Origin: Paludibacteraceae bacterium
GTDB lineage: Bacteria; Bacteroidota; Bacteroidia; Bacteroidales; Paludibacteraceae
Assembly: GCA_905235505.1 (NCBI GenBank)
Contig: CAJOMJ010000015.1
Coordinates: 1 to 64,000, forward strand
DNA: 64,000 nt
Direction of reading: 5' to 3'
Shown here: positions 1-8,942 of the stretch, one piece after another
Layout: the number at the start of each line of letters is the position of its first letter
How positions within the stretch are numbered: position 1 is the stretch's first letter
Notes under the pieces: model-generated
Database searches by the model: none
The model's input: only the letters and a program-made list of their open reading frames with translations
What the model was told of the DNA's origin: nothing
Made by a program: the position numbers and the translations under genes

Positions 1-58
1 GAACTTTCTTATTGGATATAGAGGCTTCATTTCCGACGCTGCCTTGGTAGATACATAA
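1..58 (+). CDS. 3' end of an upstream gene (partial)
   Basis: The frame starting at base 2 is open from the window edge and ends at a TAA at 56-58, giving a tail of 18 residues (NFLIGYRGFISDAALVDT). It lies 59 bp upstream of a co-directional glycosyltransferase, so it could be the end of another gene of a surface-polysaccharide cluster, but the fragment is too short to assign a family. It could also be chance reading frame. Confidence 0.4.
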   Translation, partial: NFLIGYRGFISDAALVDT

Positions 59-84
59 GAAGTTCACATCTTTTTATGTATTCG

Positions 85-116
85 GATTGATAGTTATGCG
101 CAATTAACTATCAATC
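85..116 (+). promoter_or_regulatory. 12-bp stem-loop directly before the glycosyltransferase start
   Basis: GATTGATAGTTA (85-96) is perfectly complementary to TAACTATCAATC (105-116), with an 8-nt loop. The hairpin ends one base before the ATG at 118, so it would occupy the ribosome landing zone. There is no T-run after it, so a simple terminator is less likely than a translational or mRNA-stability element. Function is inference. Confidence 0.5.
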
Positions 117-117
117 T

Positions 118-1116
118 ATGAAAGAACTATCGTATTCTGTTGTCATCAGAACCCTCGGAAACACAGGGCTCAAGTACAAAGCTTTATTGGATTCTATTGC
201 AAAGCAGACAATCCAACCGGAAGAAATTATTGTAGCTATCCCGGATGGCTATGAATTGGATTATTCTTATGGTAATGAACGTATTGTACGTTGCAAAAAA
301 GGCATGACTACCCAACGTGCAGAAGGAATCTTGGCAGCAAAGTCCGATTACATCCTTGTTGTGGATGATGATGTGGAATTTGGAGCAACTATGGTGGAGG
401 AACTGTATCAGTATATGATAGCCAATAACCTTAATTGCTGTTTGCCCATGGAAGGTGTTAATAACAACAAAGATGCAGATACAATAGACTTAAAGTATCC
501 ATTAAAAACTCGTCTTCGCAGTGGTTTTACCGGACAAATATTTACAAGCCGTAGAAAGTCGAAATACTTGGATGTACTGACATTGGCTGCCGGACACAAA
601 GTGTATATCAATAGTAATAATTTAGATACCTGCTATCTATGTACTACTGCTTGTTTTCAATGTTTTTTCATTGAGACAAAATGGGCAAAGGCTGCGCATT
701 ATGAAGAAGAAACTTGGTTAGAAGAAGGCTCATACACATCCTATTCCGGTTATGACGAACCAGTATTTTTCAGCAAGTTAAATAAATTAGGTCTTCGTAT
801 GGCTTACGCACTACGTACAAGATATAAACATTTGGATGCAGGGGCCGGGCATAGAACGCGAAGCAAATTAGAAGATAAGTCTCTCAGATATTTCTCTATT
901 GCGCGAAATCGTACTGTCTATTGGTATCGTTTTATATATTTGTATCAAACTTCATGGTTCAATAAATTAAGAGCCCTGTTCTGGGGGGGATATTCATTTA
1001 TCAATTGGACCACATGGACAATACTTATTAATTGCCATCCAAAGTACTATAAATCGCTAAAGTACATGTTCTTAGGGTATAAAGAGGCATTTGCGTTAAT
1101 GCGTTCAACGAAATAA
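118..1116 (+). CDS. family 2-like glycosyltransferase (GT-A fold)
   Basis: 332 residues. The N-terminus (YSVVIRTLGN) is the first beta strand of a GT2 nucleotide-sugar domain. VVDDDVEFG carries the metal-binding acidic triplet at about residues 83-85. The family transfers a sugar from an activated nucleotide donor at the cytoplasmic face of the membrane, usually in surface polysaccharide or glycoprotein glycan synthesis. The C-terminal part (about 255-325) is rich in aromatic residues (WYRFIYLYQ, WGGYSFINWTTW), as in GT2 enzymes that lie against the membrane. Donor and acceptor cannot be told. A stem-loop abuts the start codon. The next gene is separated by about 290 bp with its own promoter, so this gene probably ends the upstream transcription unit. 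Confidence 0.8.
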   Translation: MKELSYSVVIRTLGNTGLKYKALLDSIAKQTIQPEEIIVAIPDGYELDYSYGNERIVRCKKGMTTQRAEGILAAKSDYILVVDDDVEFGATMVEELYQYMIANNLNCCLPMEGVNNNKDADTIDLKYPLKTRLRSGFTGQIFTSRRKSKYLDVLTLAAGHKVYINSNNLDTCYLCTTACFQCFFIETKWAKAAHYEEETWLEEGSYTSYSGYDEPVFFSKLNKLGLRMAYALRTRYKHLDAGAGHRTRSKLEDKSLRYFSIARNRTVYWYRFIYLYQTSWFNKLRALFWGGYSFINWTTWTILINCHPKYYKSLKYMFLGYKEAFALMRSTK

Positions 1117-1296
1117 TGTTTATCATTGTAAATTTCGCCCTCTCGCTAACCCAATCCCCGATAACCCACTCTCTCTCGGTTCTGCTCTCGGCGGTATTCC
1201 GCTGGGTCCAAACTCCCACAAAGCCTGTGCCGACATGTGTCTGCGGTGTCCTGTGCTCGGGAATTCTGCGACAGAGTTATATTCTTGGTCGTTTCA

Positions 1297-1325
1297 GGCG
1301 TTTGCCAAACGCCGCTCTTTTCTTT
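1297..1325 (+). terminator. probable intrinsic terminator after the glycosyltransferase
   Basis: GGCGTTTG and CAAACGCC form a tight GC-rich hairpin at 1297-1313, followed by a T-rich run (GCTCTTTTCTTTG). It lies 180 bp after the stop at 1116. The rest of 1117-1350 shows no convincing gene on either strand; the open frame there lacks a promoter and does not look coding. Confidence 0.55.
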
Positions 1326-1350
1326 GTTCATGGAAAAATACCCCTCCCTC

Positions 1351-1383
1351 TTGCATATTTCAAAAAAAAAAGTTGTACCTTTG
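1351..1383 (+). promoter_or_regulatory. Bacteroidetes-type promoter of the arginine deiminase-like gene
   Basis: TTG at 1351-1353 and TACCTTTG at 1376-1383 (TAnnTTTG consensus) are separated by 22 bp. The expected start site near 1390 leaves a leader of under 20 nt before the ATG at 1407. This supports that ATG over in-frame codons upstream. Confidence 0.65.
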
Positions 1384-1406
1384 CAGGCAATTTTAGAGTT
1401 GTAGTT

Positions 1407-2711
1407 ATGCTGTTTCTTAAAAAACATCTTTTATTATACGCAACGTGGACAACGTTATGCGCTGTGTGTCTGGTGTTCTGCAAGCCGATGCCGAAAGGCG
1501 AGATGGGCTATCCGCAAGCGGAGTGGGGCAATGCAGGCGAGATACTGATGCACACGCCGGGGGCAGAACTGTTTAATGGTGTGATTCACCCTTCGGCAGG
1601 GCTGTTTGAGCACTATTTCGATGTAGAACAAGCCGCCGCGGAGCACCGCGAGTATATCCGTCTGTTGGAGAAGAACGGTATCCGCGTATACACCGTAGAG
1701 GACATCCTGAATGAGACAGGGATAGATACGTTGCAGGCACTGGCTGCCAAGGTATTACAATACGAGATATCCGCCATTTCCGATGAGGACGCCAAGGCTT
1801 CCGAATTATACCGCCGGCAGACGATTGCCGGGATGAGCAGGGGCGATCTGATACGCTGTATCTTATTGCAACCGACGGTCAAACTGAGCCGTACGGACAA
1901 TAACACCGGCTATGAGGCGCAGTATATCCAGAACCCGCTGATGAACCTCTATTTCACGCGTGACCAGAGTATCACCACACCGCGCGGACAAGTGATTTGT
2001 AAGATGAACTCCTCGCAGCGTGCACCCGAAACAGATATTATTGAGGTTTGCTATCATCATTTGGGGTTGCATCCGATATTGCGTATCGAAGGGGACGGGC
2101 GGTTGGAAGGTGGTGATTACTTCCCTGCGGGCACGATTTCGCTAATTGGTTGCGGCATGCGTACGAACCAAGAGGGTATCCGCCAGGTGATGGAAGCAGA
2201 TGCATTCGGACATGACACAGTGGTCGTGGTGCGCGACCATAAGTTCTGGCAGATGCAGATGCACCTTGATACTTATTTCAATATCATCGACCGTGACTTG
2301 TGTACCATGGTGCGCAGCCGACTGGAGGCGCAGCCCGGCGAGCCGAAGTACGTCACATGCGACATCTACGCCCGCGCCAAAGGAGAGAAGGAATACCGCC
2401 TGATAAAAGAAGATACGCCGTTTGTGGCTTTCCTTTGCGAACGGGGCATGCAGATTATACCAATAGACCACGAAGACGAGATGCATTATGCCAATAATTT
2501 CCTGACCATATCGCCGCGACATATCATGGCGGTGGGCGGTCAGAGCGAGACGCTGCAACAGAGTTTCCGTGAAGCCGGAGTGAAGGTAGAATGGGTGCCG
2601 TTAGAGAGTTTGATAGATGGTTATGGCGCTGCCCATTGCATGACACAGGTGATGCAACGAGCAACCTATCCCACCTACTCTGCATCGCACCATCGCACTC
2701 AGAAGAAATAG
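1407..2711 (+). CDS. arginine deiminase-family protein with possible export signal
   Basis: 434 residues from the ATG at 1407, chosen because the promoter at 1351-1383 lies just upstream; the longer frame from 1116 is not credible. Amidinotransferase-fold catalytic motifs are present in order: FTRD, EGGD (Glu234, Asp237), HLDTYFN (His286) and GYGAAHCMTQ (nucleophile Cys411). The family hydrolyses free arginine to citrulline and ammonia. Residues 1-26 are unusual: a positively charged start (LFLKKH) followed by a hydrophobic stretch ending in a cysteine (CLVFC). This resembles a signal or lipoprotein peptide, while typical arginine deiminases are cytoplasmic. An ATG at 1485 would give a version without it. 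No arcB or arcC neighbour is present. The substrate could be another guanidino compound. Confidence 0.75.
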   Translation: MLFLKKHLLLYATWTTLCAVCLVFCKPMPKGEMGYPQAEWGNAGEILMHTPGAELFNGVIHPSAGLFEHYFDVEQAAAEHREYIRLLEKNGIRVYTVEDILNETGIDTLQALAAKVLQYEISAISDEDAKASELYRRQTIAGMSRGDLIRCILLQPTVKLSRTDNNTGYEAQYIQNPLMNLYFTRDQSITTPRGQVICKMNSSQRAPETDIIEVCYHHLGLHPILRIEGDGRLEGGDYFPAGTISLIGCGMRTNQEGIRQVMEADAFGHDTVVVVRDHKFWQMQMHLDTYFNIIDRDLCTMVRSRLEAQPGEPKYVTCDIYARAKGEKEYRLIKEDTPFVAFLCERGMQIIPIDHEDEMHYANNFLTISPRHIMAVGGQSETLQQSFREAGVKVEWVPLESLIDGYGAAHCMTQVMQRATYPTYSASHHRTQKK

Positions 2712-2726
2712 GCATACTCGTATGCC
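2711..2726 (-). terminator. short hairpin between convergent genes
   Basis: GGCATA-CTCG-TATGCC lies between the deiminase stop and the flavodiiron stop. On the minus strand it is followed by TATTTCTTC, so it could end the flavodiiron transcript. The stem is only 6 bp. Confidence 0.4.
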
Positions 2727-2754
2727 AAAACACTCAATATAATTAGCAACTTAC

Positions 2755-3912
2755 TCAATATTCAAGTAACGCATCCACTAAGGCTTCCAGTTGCGGGATG
2801 TCGGTTTGGTGCATGCGGCTGCGGATGGTAACCATAGGTTCTACCACCTCCACATCTTTCATAGTGTCCAGCATCTCACGCATCACCTTGCCTGCCGAGG
2901 GCGCCCACGAACCATTCTCAATGAGTGCCACACGCTTCTTCTGCCAAGCCTTAGCCTGCAGGTGGTGGAGTAGATTATACATAGGCGGGAAGAGACCTGC
3001 ATCGTAGCTGGAAGCGGCGAAGACTGCCTTACCGTAGGCAAAAGCGTCCTCCACGGCAAACGACACCTCTTCTTTGGTGAGGTCCATGAGGCACACTTTC
3101 ACACCGCGTTTGCGGAGCATCTCAGCCACACACTCCGCTACTTTGGCAGTGCCGCCGTGGATACTGGCATAGCCTACAAACACGCCTTGCTTCTCTGCCT
3201 CGTAACGGCTCCATATATCATAGAGGCGCAGTGCATTGGTCAGAGCCTCACCCTCAAGCACAGGTCCGTGGAGCGGACAGATAGTCTGAATATCTATCTG
3301 AGAAGCCTTCTTGAGAAGGGTTTGCACAGGTGTGCCGTACTTACCACAGATATTGAAGTAGTAGCGCCTTGCCTCGCATGCCCAGTCGTCTTCCTGCTGG
3401 TCAAGCGTGCCAAAACTGCCGAAAGCATCGGCAGAGAAGAGCGTCTTGGTGGTCTCTTCGTAGGTCACCATCACTTCTGGCCAGTGCACCATAGGAGCCA
3501 TCAGGAAGCGCAGTGTGGCAGTGCCGAGCGGGAGGGTGTCGCCCTCTTTCACTGCAAGAGTGCGCCCTTCAAGACTGATTCCTTCGAAGAACTGAGGCAT
3601 CATCTGAATAGCCTTCTGTGATGCTACAACAGTAAGATTAGGATATTGTTCTACTGCCCAAGCGATGAGTGCCGAGTGATCGGGCTCCATGTGCTGCACG
3701 ACAAGATAGTCGGGCTGCCTGCCGTCGAGGGCGCCTTCGAGAGCCGCTTTCCACTCCTCGCCTTTGCGCTGATCGACAGTGTCCATCACTGCGATTTTCT
3801 CATCCGATATCAGATAGGAGTTGTAAGCCATACCGCAAGGCACGGGATACTGGCTTTCAAACAGGGGAAGGTCATAATCGTTTTGACCGATATAAATGAT
3901 ATCTGTCTTCAT
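2755..3912 (-). CDS. flavodiiron protein (A-type flavoprotein)
   Basis: 385 residues from MKTDIIYIG, taken as start because family members begin here; a frame nine codons longer exists. The N-terminal metallo-beta-lactamase-like domain has the diiron ligands HMEPDH (His74, Glu76, Asp78, His79), then a His in APMVHWPE, an Asp in SADAFGSFG and a His in CPLHGP. The C-terminal flavodoxin domain (about 245-385) begins VFVGYASIHGGTAK, an FMN-binding loop. The family reduces O2 to water or NO to N2O in the cytoplasm and protects anaerobes from oxygen. Electrons come from rubredoxin, whose gene lies immediately upstream on the same strand, which strongly supports the assignment. Confidence 0.93.
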   Translation of the reverse strand: MKTDIIYIGQNDYDLPLFESQYPVPCGMAYNSYLISDEKIAVMDTVDQRKGEEWKAALEGALDGRQPDYLVVQHMEPDHSALIAWAVEQYPNLTVVASQKAIQMMPQFFEGISLEGRTLAVKEGDTLPLGTATLRFLMAPMVHWPEVMVTYEETTKTLFSADAFGSFGTLDQQEDDWACEARRYYFNICGKYGTPVQTLLKKASQIDIQTICPLHGPVLEGEALTNALRLYDIWSRYEAEKQGVFVGYASIHGGTAKVAECVAEMLRKRGVKVCLMDLTKEEVSFAVEDAFAYGKAVFAASSYDAGLFPPMYNLLHHLQAKAWQKKRVALIENGSWAPSAGKVMREMLDTMKDVEVVEPMVTIRSRMHQTDIPQLEALVDALLEY

Positions 3913-3926
3913 ATATTCAGTATTAT

Positions 3927-3991
3927 TATAGAAAGTCAAAAGTCGAATCTGTCTTTATCTTTCCTGTTCTGACTTTTGTCCTTTCTCTATA
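3927..3991 (-). promoter_or_regulatory. stem-loop between rubredoxin and flavodiiron genes
   Basis: The left arm at 3927-3944 (TATAGAAAGTCAAAAGTC) pairs with the right arm at 3971-3991 (GACTTTTG...CTTTCTCTATA) with small bulges. It fills almost all of the 80-bp gap between the two genes. It could be a processing or attenuation signal giving more rubredoxin than flavodiiron message. No strong T-run follows. Confidence 0.45.
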
Positions 3992-3992
3992 A

Positions 3993-4157
3993 TTATTCGT
4001 CTTCGGGTTGGAAATCGTCCTTACCTACTCCGCAGAGTGGGCAAACCCAGTCGGCAGGTATGTCTTCGAAAGTTGTTCCGGGAGCTATGCCGCTGTCGGG
4101 GTCTCCAACTTCAGGGTCGTACACGTAGCCGCATACAGTGCAAACATACTTTTTCAT
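3993..4157 (-). CDS. rubredoxin
   Basis: A 54-residue protein starting [16 protein letters not shown] and ending in the [13 protein letters not shown] region. The two CxxC knuckles (CTVCGY and CPLCG) coordinate one iron in a typical small rubredoxin with an unmodified spacing. It is a soluble cytoplasmic one-electron carrier. It lies 80 bp upstream of the flavodiiron protein on the same strand and is its expected electron donor. Stop TAA is at 3993-3995 and ATG at 4155-4157. The upstream lipoprotein gene ends only 12 bp away, so it may share a transcript. Confidence 0.96.
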   Translation of the reverse strand: MKKYVCTVCGYVYDPEVGDPDSGIAPGTTFEDIPADWVCPLCGVGKDDFQPEDE

Positions 4158-4169
4158 GATTGACTTTAT

Positions 4170-4646
4170 TTATTGGTTACTATTATATAATATTTTTCTG
4201 TTTATTACTTTATATACTGACCATGCAAAACTATACGAGGCAACTAAGTTTCCATCACAATCATATAAGAACGCCATTTCAGAATCTCTTGCATCGGGAT
4301 TACTTTCCGCCACTATAAACTCATACGCTATAAACTCCTTATCTGTAGTTTCATAAGAGCCACCATCCAACATAAAAGGAGCAGAAACAATTACGTGTGT
4401 TACGCAAAAACTGAAATCCTTTTTATTGTCATTAAGTTCTTTTATTTTATTCTTCACCCACTCCAATTCATATACCGGATTGTTAATTCCGTTACAAATA
4501 TAAATAACTGAATCATTCTCGCCGGCAACAAGAGAATCCACGTTTATAGAATCAAGCCGGAAAGAAACGTTTTGTTCAACATTTGTCGTAACTACGGAGC
4601 AAGAAATATTGAAAGCAACTATCAATATGAAAAATAACTTTCTCAT
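4170..4646 (-). CDS. small lipoprotein of unknown function
   Basis: 158 residues from MRKLFFILIVAFNISC, a lipoprotein signal with Cys16; a longer frame starting 16 codons earlier runs into the enolase terminator and is rejected. The mature part contains SVIYICNGINNPVYELEW and a later FLYDCDGNLVASYSF strand, and looks like a single compact exported domain. I recognise no family. No promoter of its own is obvious between it and the enolase terminator. It is followed at 12 bp by rubredoxin on the same strand, but a functional link is not implied. Confidence 0.65.
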   Translation of the reverse strand: MRKLFFILIVAFNISCSVVTTNVEQNVSFRLDSINVDSLVAGENDSVIYICNGINNPVYELEWVKNKIKELNDNKKDFSFCVTHVIVSAPFMLDGGSYETTDKEFIAYEFIVAESNPDARDSEMAFLYDCDGNLVASYSFAWSVYKVINRKILYNSNQ

Positions 4647-4675
4647 GATAAATTGTTTATGAAAGTGACGGAAAC

Positions 4676-4707
4676 AAAAATCCCCTCCCCTCATTTGGGG
4701 GAGGGGG
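4676..4707 (-). terminator. intrinsic terminator of enolase
   Basis: A perfect 9-bp GC-only stem (GGGGAGGGG / CCCCTCCCC, 4682-4690 with 4698-4706) is followed on the minus strand by ATTTTTG. It starts 20 bp after the enolase stop. Confidence 0.88.
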
Positions 4708-4727
4708 TCCTGCTTATCGAAGTATGA

Positions 4728-6047
<1,320 letters not shown>

Positions 6048-6054
6048 TTATTAT

Positions 6055-6104
6055 ATTGTTTAGTATTGTTTAGTGTCGTTTAGGGTTGTTTAGAGTGGTT
6101 GAGA
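6055..6104 (-). repeat. five 10-bp tandem repeats in the enolase leader
   Basis: Five consecutive decamers of the form (A/G)TTGTTTAG(T/A/G) run from 6055 to 6104; the first two are identical and the last is degenerate. On the mRNA they read as ACTAAACAAT-type units in the 5' leader, 20 nt before the start codon. They contain little G, so they would stay unpaired. Confidence 0.75.
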
Positions 6105-6151
6105 CTAACTTGAACTTTTTTACCGTCTTTAAACCCGAATTTTCACGTCTG

Positions 6152-6183
6152 CAAAGGTACTGCAAATTTCTGTAATATGCAAA
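6152..6183 (-). promoter_or_regulatory. promoter of enolase
   Basis: On the minus strand TTTG (6183-6180) and TACCTTTG (6159-6152) are 20 bp apart, a full match to the Bacteroidetes consensus. The expected start site is near 6146. Confidence 0.8.
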
Positions 6184-6213
6184 TTAAAGTTTACGATACT
6201 TAGAAGTTTACAG

Positions 6214-6245
6214 AAAAAGCAGAGACGAGTCTAAAACCCGTCTCT
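6214..6245 (-). terminator. intrinsic terminator of cysteine synthase
   Basis: AGAGACG and CGTCTCT form a stem at 6221-6245. On the minus strand it is followed by GCTTTTTC. It lies 35 bp beyond the cysK stop. The sequence belongs to a small GTAGAGACG-type family seen at three other intergenic sites in this window. Confidence 0.75.
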
Positions 6246-6280
6246 ACATAGAAGCTGAAATAATGAAACGGAAACTCCCT

Positions 6281-7219
6281 TTATTTTACGGCAGGGAAGT
6301 TCTCGAAGTCGTAGAGTATGGTACTCAGGTAGCGCTCTCCGGTATCAGGCAGCAGGGCAACGATGGTCTTGCCTCGGTTCTCCTCCTTGCGTGCAAGATC
6401 AAGGGCAGCCGAGAAAGCAGCACCACTGCTTATTCCCACAAGCAGACCTTTCTCTTTCGATAGCAGACGCGAAGCCAGCACTGCATCTTCGTCTGACACT
6501 GTCATCACCGTATCGACCACCTCCGGGTTATACGTTTTCGGCACGAAGCCTGCCCCTATACCCTGAATTTTGTGTTTGCCTGCCACACCTGTGGAGAGCA
6601 CTGCCGATGTCTTGGGTTCTACCGCCACTACTTGCACAGCGGAGTTATGCCGTTTGAGCGTCTTGCCTGTGCCTGAGACAGTGCCACCCGTGCCTACTCC
6701 TGCAACGAAGATATCCACCTTGCCTTCCGTGTCGCGCCATATCTCCTCGCCTGTGGTGCGCTCATGCACAAGGGGGTTGGCAGGGTTCACAAACTGACCC
6801 AGTATGACTGATCCGGGGTTCGTGTCGTGCAATTCTTCTGCACGACGTATCGCACCTTTCATTCCCTCTGCACCAGGGGTCAGCTCCAATTTTGCGCCCA
6901 GTGCTTTCAAGAGGTTTCTGCGCTCTATTGACATAGTGTCTGGCATGGTAAGCACCACCTTGTAGCCTTTTGCCGCACCTACCCATGCCAGTCCCACACC
7001 CGTATTGCCCGAGGTAGGCTCTATGATAGTAGCGCCTGTCTGAAGAATACCTTTCTCTTCGGCATCCTGAATCATACTCAGCGCTATACGGTCCTTGACG
7101 CTTCCGCCCGGGTTGAAGTATTCCAACTTGAGAATTATCTCTGCCACTTGGCCTTCAAGGCCGTTTACTCTGAGCATCGGAGTGCCACCGATAAGCTCGA
7201 AAAGATTGTTGTAAACCAT
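6281..7219 (-). CDS. cysK: cysteine synthase (O-acetylserine sulfhydrylase)
   Basis: 312 residues, typical length. It makes cysteine from O-acetylserine and sulfide in the cytoplasm, using pyridoxal phosphate. The N-terminus NLFELIGGTPMLRV, the PLP lysine in PGGSVKDRIAL (Lys42), the substrate loop TSGNTGVGLAW, the phosphate-binding GTGGTVSGTGKTLK and the SSGAAF motif are all present. cysM-like members cannot be excluded from sequence alone, but the motif set fits CysK. A promoter at 7460-7490 leaves a leader of about 230 nt holding a strong hairpin, so regulation within the leader is possible. Confidence 0.95.
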   Translation of the reverse strand: MVYNNLFELIGGTPMLRVNGLEGQVAEIILKLEYFNPGGSVKDRIALSMIQDAEEKGILQTGATIIEPTSGNTGVGLAWVGAAKGYKVVLTMPDTMSIERRNLLKALGAKLELTPGAEGMKGAIRRAEELHDTNPGSVILGQFVNPANPLVHERTTGEEIWRDTEGKVDIFVAGVGTGGTVSGTGKTLKRHNSAVQVVAVEPKTSAVLSTGVAGKHKIQGIGAGFVPKTYNPEVVDTVMTVSDEDAVLASRLLSKEKGLLVGISSGAAFSAALDLARKEENRGKTIVALLPDTGERYLSTILYDFENFPAVK

Positions 7220-7289
7220 AATGTATATTTTTGAAAGTTAATATTTTCCTGCCTCAGTATGCTTTTCACGACATGCATTGTCTTCCTGT

Positions 7290-7334
7290 AAAACAAAGTC
7301 TGCCAATCAACATACTGATTGGCAGACTTGTTTT
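7290..7334 (-). promoter_or_regulatory. long hairpin in the cysK leader
   Basis: AAAACAAAGTCTGCCAATCA at the left and TGATTGGCAGACTTGTTTT at the right are complementary over 19 bp with one bulged base and a loop of about 6 nt. On the minus strand the 3' arm ends in TTTGTTTT, so the structure also looks like an intrinsic terminator. It sits about 70 nt before the cysK start, inside the predicted leader. The rest of 7220-7603 shows no gene. Confidence 0.6.
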
Positions 7335-7459
7335 CTGCGGAAATTATGTCAGTCTCATGACCATACACTGCATCTACCAATCATCTTTGACCGGTACAAC
7401 AACAGATATAAGCCATCCGACTATTCATTCTTTTCATTCTTGTTTTATATTTCACGCTG

Positions 7460-7490
7460 CAAAGATACACCAAGTTTTTGTATTGCGCAA
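7460..7490 (-). promoter_or_regulatory. promoter of cysteine synthase
   Basis: Minus strand TTG (7490-7488), 20 bp, TATCTTTG (7467-7460). The expected start near 7453 gives an unusually long leader of about 230 nt. Confidence 0.7.
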
Positions 7491-7603
7491 GTGTTAGTAC
7501 AAAAAATCTCTGTTTATGACCCGATAAATTGTTGATATATCTATAAAGAAGTTGCTGCATTTAGTTCAAAAATGCAGAGTATGCATAAAACAAGAAGAAT
7601 TAA

Positions 7604-7635
7604 TTTCTGCAATAGAGTAATAAATAGTAACTTTG
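7604..7635 (+). promoter_or_regulatory. promoter of the DAACS symporter
   Basis: TAACTTTG at 7628-7635 matches TAnnTTTG; TTTC at 7604-7607 stands 20 bp upstream as a weak -33 element. The leader would be about 37 nt. Confidence 0.6.
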
Positions 7636-7678
7636 TAAGACATAAAGCCGAAACAACCAATTAATAATAAATACAGAC

Positions 7679-8866
7679 ATGAAGATGCTAAAAGGCAAAA
7701 AGATTCCTCTCTTTGTTAAAGTCCTTATCGGAATGGGACTGGGTATTGGACTGGGTTTGATTCTTCCACATGGTTGCATCCGCATACTGAAAACTTTCAA
7801 CGTCCTGTTTTCACAATTTCTGAAGTTCATTGTACCATTGCTGGTTATAGGAATGGTTACTCCCGCGTTGGCTTCAATAGGCAAGAATGCAGGTAAGATG
7901 CTGTTAACGGTAGTGAGTGTTGCCTATATCTCCACTATTATTGCCGGGTTCTTTGCTTACGGGAGCAGTACTCTGCTCTTTCCTCACTATCTAAGTACCG
8001 GAGAGCTTCAGATAGCTACGGGAGAAGAAGCTGTCAAACCTTTTTTCGAGTTAAAGATACCTCCTCTCTGCGATGTGATGACAGCGCTTGTGCTATCGTT
8101 CATGACGGGTATCTGTCTGATCTTTACCAACACGGAAACACTCAGAAAATGTATAGTCGATTTTGGCGAGATTGTCAAACTAACTATTGAGAAGGCGATT
8201 ATTCCGGTTTTACCAATATATATATTCACCATGATAGCGGAGATGGCTTCAAACGGTCAAATAAAGTCACTCATGGGCGCAGGCGTAAAGATAATACTGA
8301 CCGGCGTGGTGTTGTCAATAATTTATTTGGTGGTGCAATATTGCCTTGCAGGTGCAGTAGCGAAAAAGAATCCGTTGAAATGTCTGTACAACATGCTTCC
8401 TGCTTATCTGACAGCTTTTTCCATATGCTCAAGCAGTGCGACCATACCGGTCACTCACAGGTGTTGTCTTAGCAACAATATCAGTGAGAGGATTGCAGGA
8501 TTTGTCATACCACTTTGTTCTACGGTTCACATGTGCGGTTCCACAATAAAATTGGCAGTATCGGCATTGGCAGTGATGTACATATCGGGCATGCCCGTTG
8601 ACTTCGCTACTTTTGCGGGTTTCGTCATGATGCAAGGTATAGCCGCCGTAGCAGCCCCGGGAGTAATGGGAGGTGTGCTGATGGCCAGTATGGGACTTAT
8701 GGAATCGATACTTGGATTCGGAGCTGCTGAAACAGCACTTGTCATGACTCTCTATCTTGCTTTCGATGGTTATGGACCCGCATGCAACGTGACAGGAGAC
8801 GGAGCCATCGCACTTGTGATTGAAAGCTGGTTCGGTGAGAGTCAGAAAGAAGAGAAGGCGGCATAG
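7679..8866 (+). CDS. dicarboxylate/amino acid:cation symporter (DAACS family)
   Basis: 395 residues with about eight hydrophobic membrane segments. It is an inner-membrane secondary transporter coupling Na+ or H+ to uptake of glutamate, C4-dicarboxylates or serine/threonine. Recognisable family features are FVKVLIGMGLGIGLGL in the first helix, FLKFIVPLLVIGMVTPAL, the serine-rich re-entrant loop CSSSATIPVT and the substrate-site helix PACNVTGDGAIALVI. It is slightly short compared with usual members (about 400-430). It is a single gene with its own promoter and a terminator overlapping its stop. Exact substrate cannot be assigned. Confidence 0.88.
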   Translation: MKMLKGKKIPLFVKVLIGMGLGIGLGLILPHGCIRILKTFNVLFSQFLKFIVPLLVIGMVTPALASIGKNAGKMLLTVVSVAYISTIIAGFFAYGSSTLLFPHYLSTGELQIATGEEAVKPFFELKIPPLCDVMTALVLSFMTGICLIFTNTETLRKCIVDFGEIVKLTIEKAIIPVLPIYIFTMIAEMASNGQIKSLMGAGVKIILTGVVLSIIYLVVQYCLAGAVAKKNPLKCLYNMLPAYLTAFSICSSSATIPVTHRCCLSNNISERIAGFVIPLCSTVHMCGSTIKLAVSALAVMYISGMPVDFATFAGFVMMQGIAAVAAPGVMGGVLMASMGLMESILGFGAAETALVMTLYLAFDGYGPACNVTGDGAIALVIESWFGESQKEEKAA

Positions 8867-8880
8867 CGTCTTCTCTTCTT
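8847..8880 (+). terminator. terminator overlapping the symporter stop codon
   Basis: AAGAAGAGAAG (8847-8857) pairs perfectly with CTTCTCTTCTT (8870-8880). The TAG stop at 8864-8866 lies in the loop. The arms make it potentially active in both directions, which suits the convergent gene at 8943. Confidence 0.6.
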
Positions 8881-8942
8881 TGTTGTGGACAAACACAAAT
8901 TTCAACACAATCTCTTTAAACCAAGGAATATACCCTACAGTG

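Noticed and set aside
1116..1406. N-terminal extension of the deiminase frame by 97 codons
   Set aside because: The stretch contains a terminator-like hairpin and a consensus promoter just before the ATG at 1407, and its translation shows no protein-like pattern.
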